A stretch of DNA of 9,015 bases from Dorea sp. GTDB lineage: Bacteria > Bacillota_A > Clostridia > Lachnospirales > Lachnospiraceae. Shown here one piece after another: positions 6,183 through 9,015 of the stretch. The notes under the pieces are model-generated. The model saw only the letters and a list, made by a program, of their open reading frames with translations. It was not told the origin of the DNA and did not search any database. The DNA is taken from contig JAEDLC010000073.1 in the NCBI GenBank assembly GCA_016295505.1, forward strand, positions 1 to 9,015, given 5' to 3'. Both the position numbers and the translations under genes were made by a program. Position 1 is the first letter of the stretch. Each line of letters opens with the position of its first letter.

Positions 6183-9015
6183 CTATTCCTGCCTTTGAAG
6201 CATGGAAGCAATGTATTTTCCGGTATAGGAAACCGGACTCCGGGCTACTTCTTCCGGTGTTCCCTGGGCAATGACAGTGCCGCCCTTATCTCCACCTTCC
6301 GGACCAATATCAATAATATAATCTGCCGTTTTGATCACGTCCAGATTGTGTTCGATCACAATTACTGTATTGCCGTCTTCTGACAGGCGATGGAGAATCT
6401 CCGTCAGCTTATGCACATCGGCAAAATGAAGTCCGGTCGTCGGTTCATCCAGAATATAGATCGTCTTTCCCGTACTCCTTTTACTCAGTTCCGCTGCCAG
6501 CTTGATTCGCTGCGCCTCCCCTCCGGACAATGTGGTAGATGGCTGTCCCAGCCGGATATATGACAATCCCACATCATATAACGTCTCCATCTTTCTTCGG
6601 ATACTCGGGACATTTTCAAAGAAATGCAATGCCTCTTCCACCGTCATATTCAGTACATCATAGATGCTCTTTCCTTTATATTTTACTTCCAGCGTCTCTC
6701 TGTTATAACGCTTTCCTTTACATACCTCGCATGGCACATACACATCCGGGAGAAAATGCATCTCAATCTTCAGGATTCCATCTCCGCTGCAGGCTTCACA
6801 TCGTCCGCCTTTTACATTAAAACTGAACCTTCCTTTTTTGTAGCCACGTGCCTTTGCATCCGGCGTTGCCGCAAACAAGTCACGAATCAGATCAAAGACT
6901 CCGGTATAAGTCGCAGGATTGGATCTCGGCGTTCTTCCGATCGGAGACTGGTCGATATTGATTACCTTATCCAGCTGATCAATTCCACGTATCTCTTTGT
7001 GTTTTCCCGGAATACACCTCGCACGGTTCAGATCTCTGGCCAGTCTTTTATACAACACCTCATTGACCAGGGAGCTCTTTCCGGAACCGGATACTCCTGT
7101 CACGCAGGTCAGAACTCCAAGCGGGAACTTCACATCTATGTTTTTCAGATTATTTTCCCTTGCTCCGATCACTTTCAGCCACCCGGTCGGCTGTTTGCGC
7201 TCTTCCGGAACAGGAATCCGGATTCTTCCGCTCAGATATGCTCCGGTTATGGAATTTTCATTCGCCATGATCTCTTCTGCCGTACCCGTCGCAATCACTT
7301 CTCCGCCATGTTCACCCGCTCCCGGTCCGATATCCACAATATAATCAGCAGCCCGCATCGTGTCCTCATCATGTTCCACAACAATGACTGAATTACCAAG
7401 GTCCCTCAGGTGTTTTAACGTACCCAGAAGCTTATCATTATCTCTCTGATGAAGACCGATACTCGGCTCATCCAGAATATATGCAACCCCTACCAGTCCG
7501 GAACCGATCTGTGTCGCAAGACGAATTCTCTGTGCCTCTCCACCTGACAGGCTCCCCGTCGCACGTCCGAGTGTCAGATAATTCAGACCTACATCCATCA
7601 AAAACCGGATTCGGGAATTGATTTCCTTCAGAATCTGTCCGCCTATCATCATCTGATGTTTATTCAGCTTTAATTTATCCAGGAATCTCTGCAGACGTTC
7701 GATCGACATGTCTGTCAGCTCTGCGATATTTTTTCCGCCAACGGTAACCGCAAGCGCTGCCGGTTTCAATCGCTGCCCTCCACATGCATGACATGGTGTG
7801 ATCTGCATAAACTCTTCATATTCGGCTTTGACCACCTCAGAAGAAGTTTCTCTGTAACGGCGTTCCACATTTCTGATCAGACCCTCAAACGCGACATCAT
7901 ACACACCTTCACCGCGCTGACCCTTATAATGCACCTTTACTTCTTTTCCGTTCGTACCATGCATCAGGACATCATGAATCTTCTTTGGATATTTTCCAAA
8001 CGGAGTGTCCAGCGAAAACTGATACGCTTTACTGAGAGCGTCCAGAATCGCATATGTGAAGCTTTTTTTATCCGTACAGGACTGCCATCCCATGACCGCG
8101 ATTGCCCCTTCACTGATGCTTAAGCTTTTATCCGGTATCATCAGGTCTTCGTCAAATTCCATCTTATATCCAAGACCAAAACATTCCGGACAGGCACCAA
8201 AAGGATTATTGAACGAGAAACTTCTCGGTTCAATCTCTTCAATACTGATTCCACAATCCGGACAGGAAAAGCTCTGACTGAAATGAATGGATTCTCCACC
8301 GATCACATCGACGATCATCAGTCCCTCTGCAAGAGCCAGTACATTTTCAATAGAATCTGTCAGTCGCTGCTCAATCCCTTCCTTTACCACCAGACGGTCT
8401 ACAATGATCTCAATGTTATGCTTGATATTTTTATCCAGACTGATCTCTTCTGACAATTCATACAGATTTCCATCGATACGTACACGGACATACCCACTTT
8501 TTTTCGCTCCCTCCAAAAGCTTCGCATGCGTTCCTTTTCTTCCCCGTACAACCGGAGCCAGAAGCTGGATCTTTGTCCTCTCCGGAAGCTCCATGATCTG
8601 ATCCACCATCTGATCAACTGTCTGTTTTTTGATCTCTTTTCCACATTTCGGACAATGCGGAATACCGACTCTGGCGAACAACAGTCGGAAATAATCATAG
8701 ATCTCCGTCACGGTTCCGACGGTAGATCTCGGATTCCGGTTTGTGGATTTCTGATCAATGGAAATTGCCGGAGATAATCCTTCGATACTTTCCACATCCG
8801 GTTTTTCCATCTGTCCAAGAAACTGCCGTGCATAAGAAGACAGTGATTCCATATATCTTCTCTGCCCCTCCGCATAGATGGTATCAAATGCAAGAGATGA
8901 CTTTCCGGAACCACTGAGTCCGGTGAGTACCACCAGCGAATCTCTTGGGATGTCCAGATCTATATTCTTCAGATTATGCTCATTGGCACCTCTGATCTTA
9001 ATAAACTGTTTACTG
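6183..9015 (-). CDS. uvrA: Excinuclease ABC subunit UvrA (first few codons outside the window)
   Basis: UvrA is the ATP-driven damage sensor of nucleotide excision repair; its dimer scans DNA and loads UvrB at lesions. 943 codons are visible, close to the family's full length of about 940-950. Numbering from the first full visible codon: the N-terminal KIRGANEHNLKNIDLDIP block begins at about 7; the first Walker A GLSGSGKS is at 32-39; zinc-type Cys pairs are CPKC (121-124), CPDC (251-254), CPEC (275-278) and CHAC (408-411); the first ABC signature LSGGEAQRIRLA is at 489-500; the second Walker A GVSGSGKS is at 640-647; CEAC (739-742) and CEVC (762-765) form the C-terminal zinc finger; the second signature LSGGEAQRIKLA is at 829-840, followed by Walker B ILDEPTTGLH. 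All motifs are intact. A GTG at 8933 is internal, because typical UvrA sequence continues upstream without a stop to base 9015; the true start should lie only a few codons further. Usually uvrB sits upstream, which cannot be seen. It is followed by a 215-base gap before mreB. Confidence 0.98.
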   Translation of the reverse strand, partial: SKQFIKIRGANEHNLKNIDLDIPRDSLVVLTGLSGSGKSSLAFDTIYAEGQRRYMESLSSYARQFLGQMEKPDVESIEGLSPAISIDQKSTNRNPRSTVGTVTEIYDYFRLLFARVGIPHCPKCGKEIKKQTVDQMVDQIMELPERTKIQLLAPVVRGRKGTHAKLLEGAKKSGYVRVRIDGNLYELSEEISLDKNIKHNIEIIVDRLVVKEGIEQRLTDSIENVLALAEGLMIVDVIGGESIHFSQSFSCPDCGISIEEIEPRSFSFNNPFGACPECFGLGYKMEFDEDLMIPDKSLSISEGAIAVMGWQSCTDKKSFTYAILDALSKAYQFSLDTPFGKYPKKIHDVLMHGTNGKEVKVHYKGQRGEGVYDVAFEGLIRNVERRYRETSSEVVKAEYEEFMQITPCHACGGQRLKPAALAVTVGGKNIAELTDMSIERLQRFLDKLKLNKHQMMIGGQILKEINSRIRFLMDVGLNYLTLGRATGSLSGGEAQRIRLATQIGSGLVGVAYILDEPSIGLHQRDNDKLLGTLKHLRDLGNSVIVVEHDEDTMRAADYIVDIGPGAGEHGGEVIATGTAEEIMANENSITGAYLSGRIRIPVPEERKQPTGWLKVIGARENNLKNIDVKFPLGVLTCVTGVSGSGKSSLVNEVLYKRLARDLNRARCIPGKHKEIRGIDQLDKVINIDQSPIGRTPRSNPATYTGVFDLIRDLFAATPDAKARGYKKGRFSFNVKGGRCEACSGDGILKIEMHFLPDVYVPCEVCKGKRYNRETLEVKYKGKSIYDVLNMTVEEALHFFENVPSIRRKMETLYDVGLSYIRLGQPSTTLSGGEAQRIKLAAELSKRSTGKTIYILDEPTTGLHFADVHKLTEILHRLSEDGNTVIVIEHNLDVIKTADYIIDIGPEGGDKGGTVIAQGTPEEVARSPVSYTGKYIASMLQRQE

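Noticed and set aside
6624..7391. Plus-strand open frame of 255 codons opposite uvrA
   Set aside because: Antisense shadow of the conserved UvrA C-terminal half; no recognisable domain in its translation.
8931..8933. GTG as the start of uvrA
   Set aside because: Typical UvrA N-terminal sequence continues upstream in frame to the window edge, so this codon is an internal Val.

Overview
The window reads as ordinary chromosomal core DNA from a Gram-positive anaerobe of the Clostridia, most likely a Lachnospiraceae member. This rests on protein resemblance judged from memory (UvrA, MreB, RecD2, ComF, CdaA), the order uvrA, mreB, recD2, comF, strong AGGAGG-type ribosome binding sites and moderate GC. 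I cannot name the genus. All seven genes lie on the minus strand, so transcription runs from high to low coordinates. I see no mobile element, tRNA, rRNA or CRISPR array.

Region 1 (9015 to 6183) is uvrA, the nucleotide excision repair damage sensor, missing only its first few codons. Region 2 (6182 to 5968) is a 215-base gap with a likely promoter for the next operon, a LexA-box-like palindrome next to that promoter, a 15-base direct repeat with a 30-base period, and no convincing terminator. Region 3 (5967 to 2058) is a tightly packed operon: an MreB/Mbl actin homologue, the RecD2 helicase and a ComFC-type phosphoribosyltransferase. The genes are joined by a 1-base (TAATG) and a 4-base (ATGA) overlap, which suggests translational coupling.

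Region 4 (about 2073 to 1) starts with a good sigma-A promoter that overlaps the end of comFC. It covers a 131-residue protein with two membrane helices, a 383-residue multi-spanning membrane protein with a very basic tail, and the N-terminal half of CdaA, the membrane diadenylate cyclase. The gene order suggests the two unknown membrane proteins work near CdaA, but the sequence does not prove this.

DNA maintenance dominates the first two thirds (UvrA damage recognition, RecD2 unwinding, ComFC linked to single-stranded DNA processing), with cell shape (MreB) heading the same operon. The last third is envelope and second-messenger biology. The points most worth following are the unknown membrane pair beside cdaA and the possible SOS control of mreB-recD2-comFC. 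No clearly new system is demonstrated.
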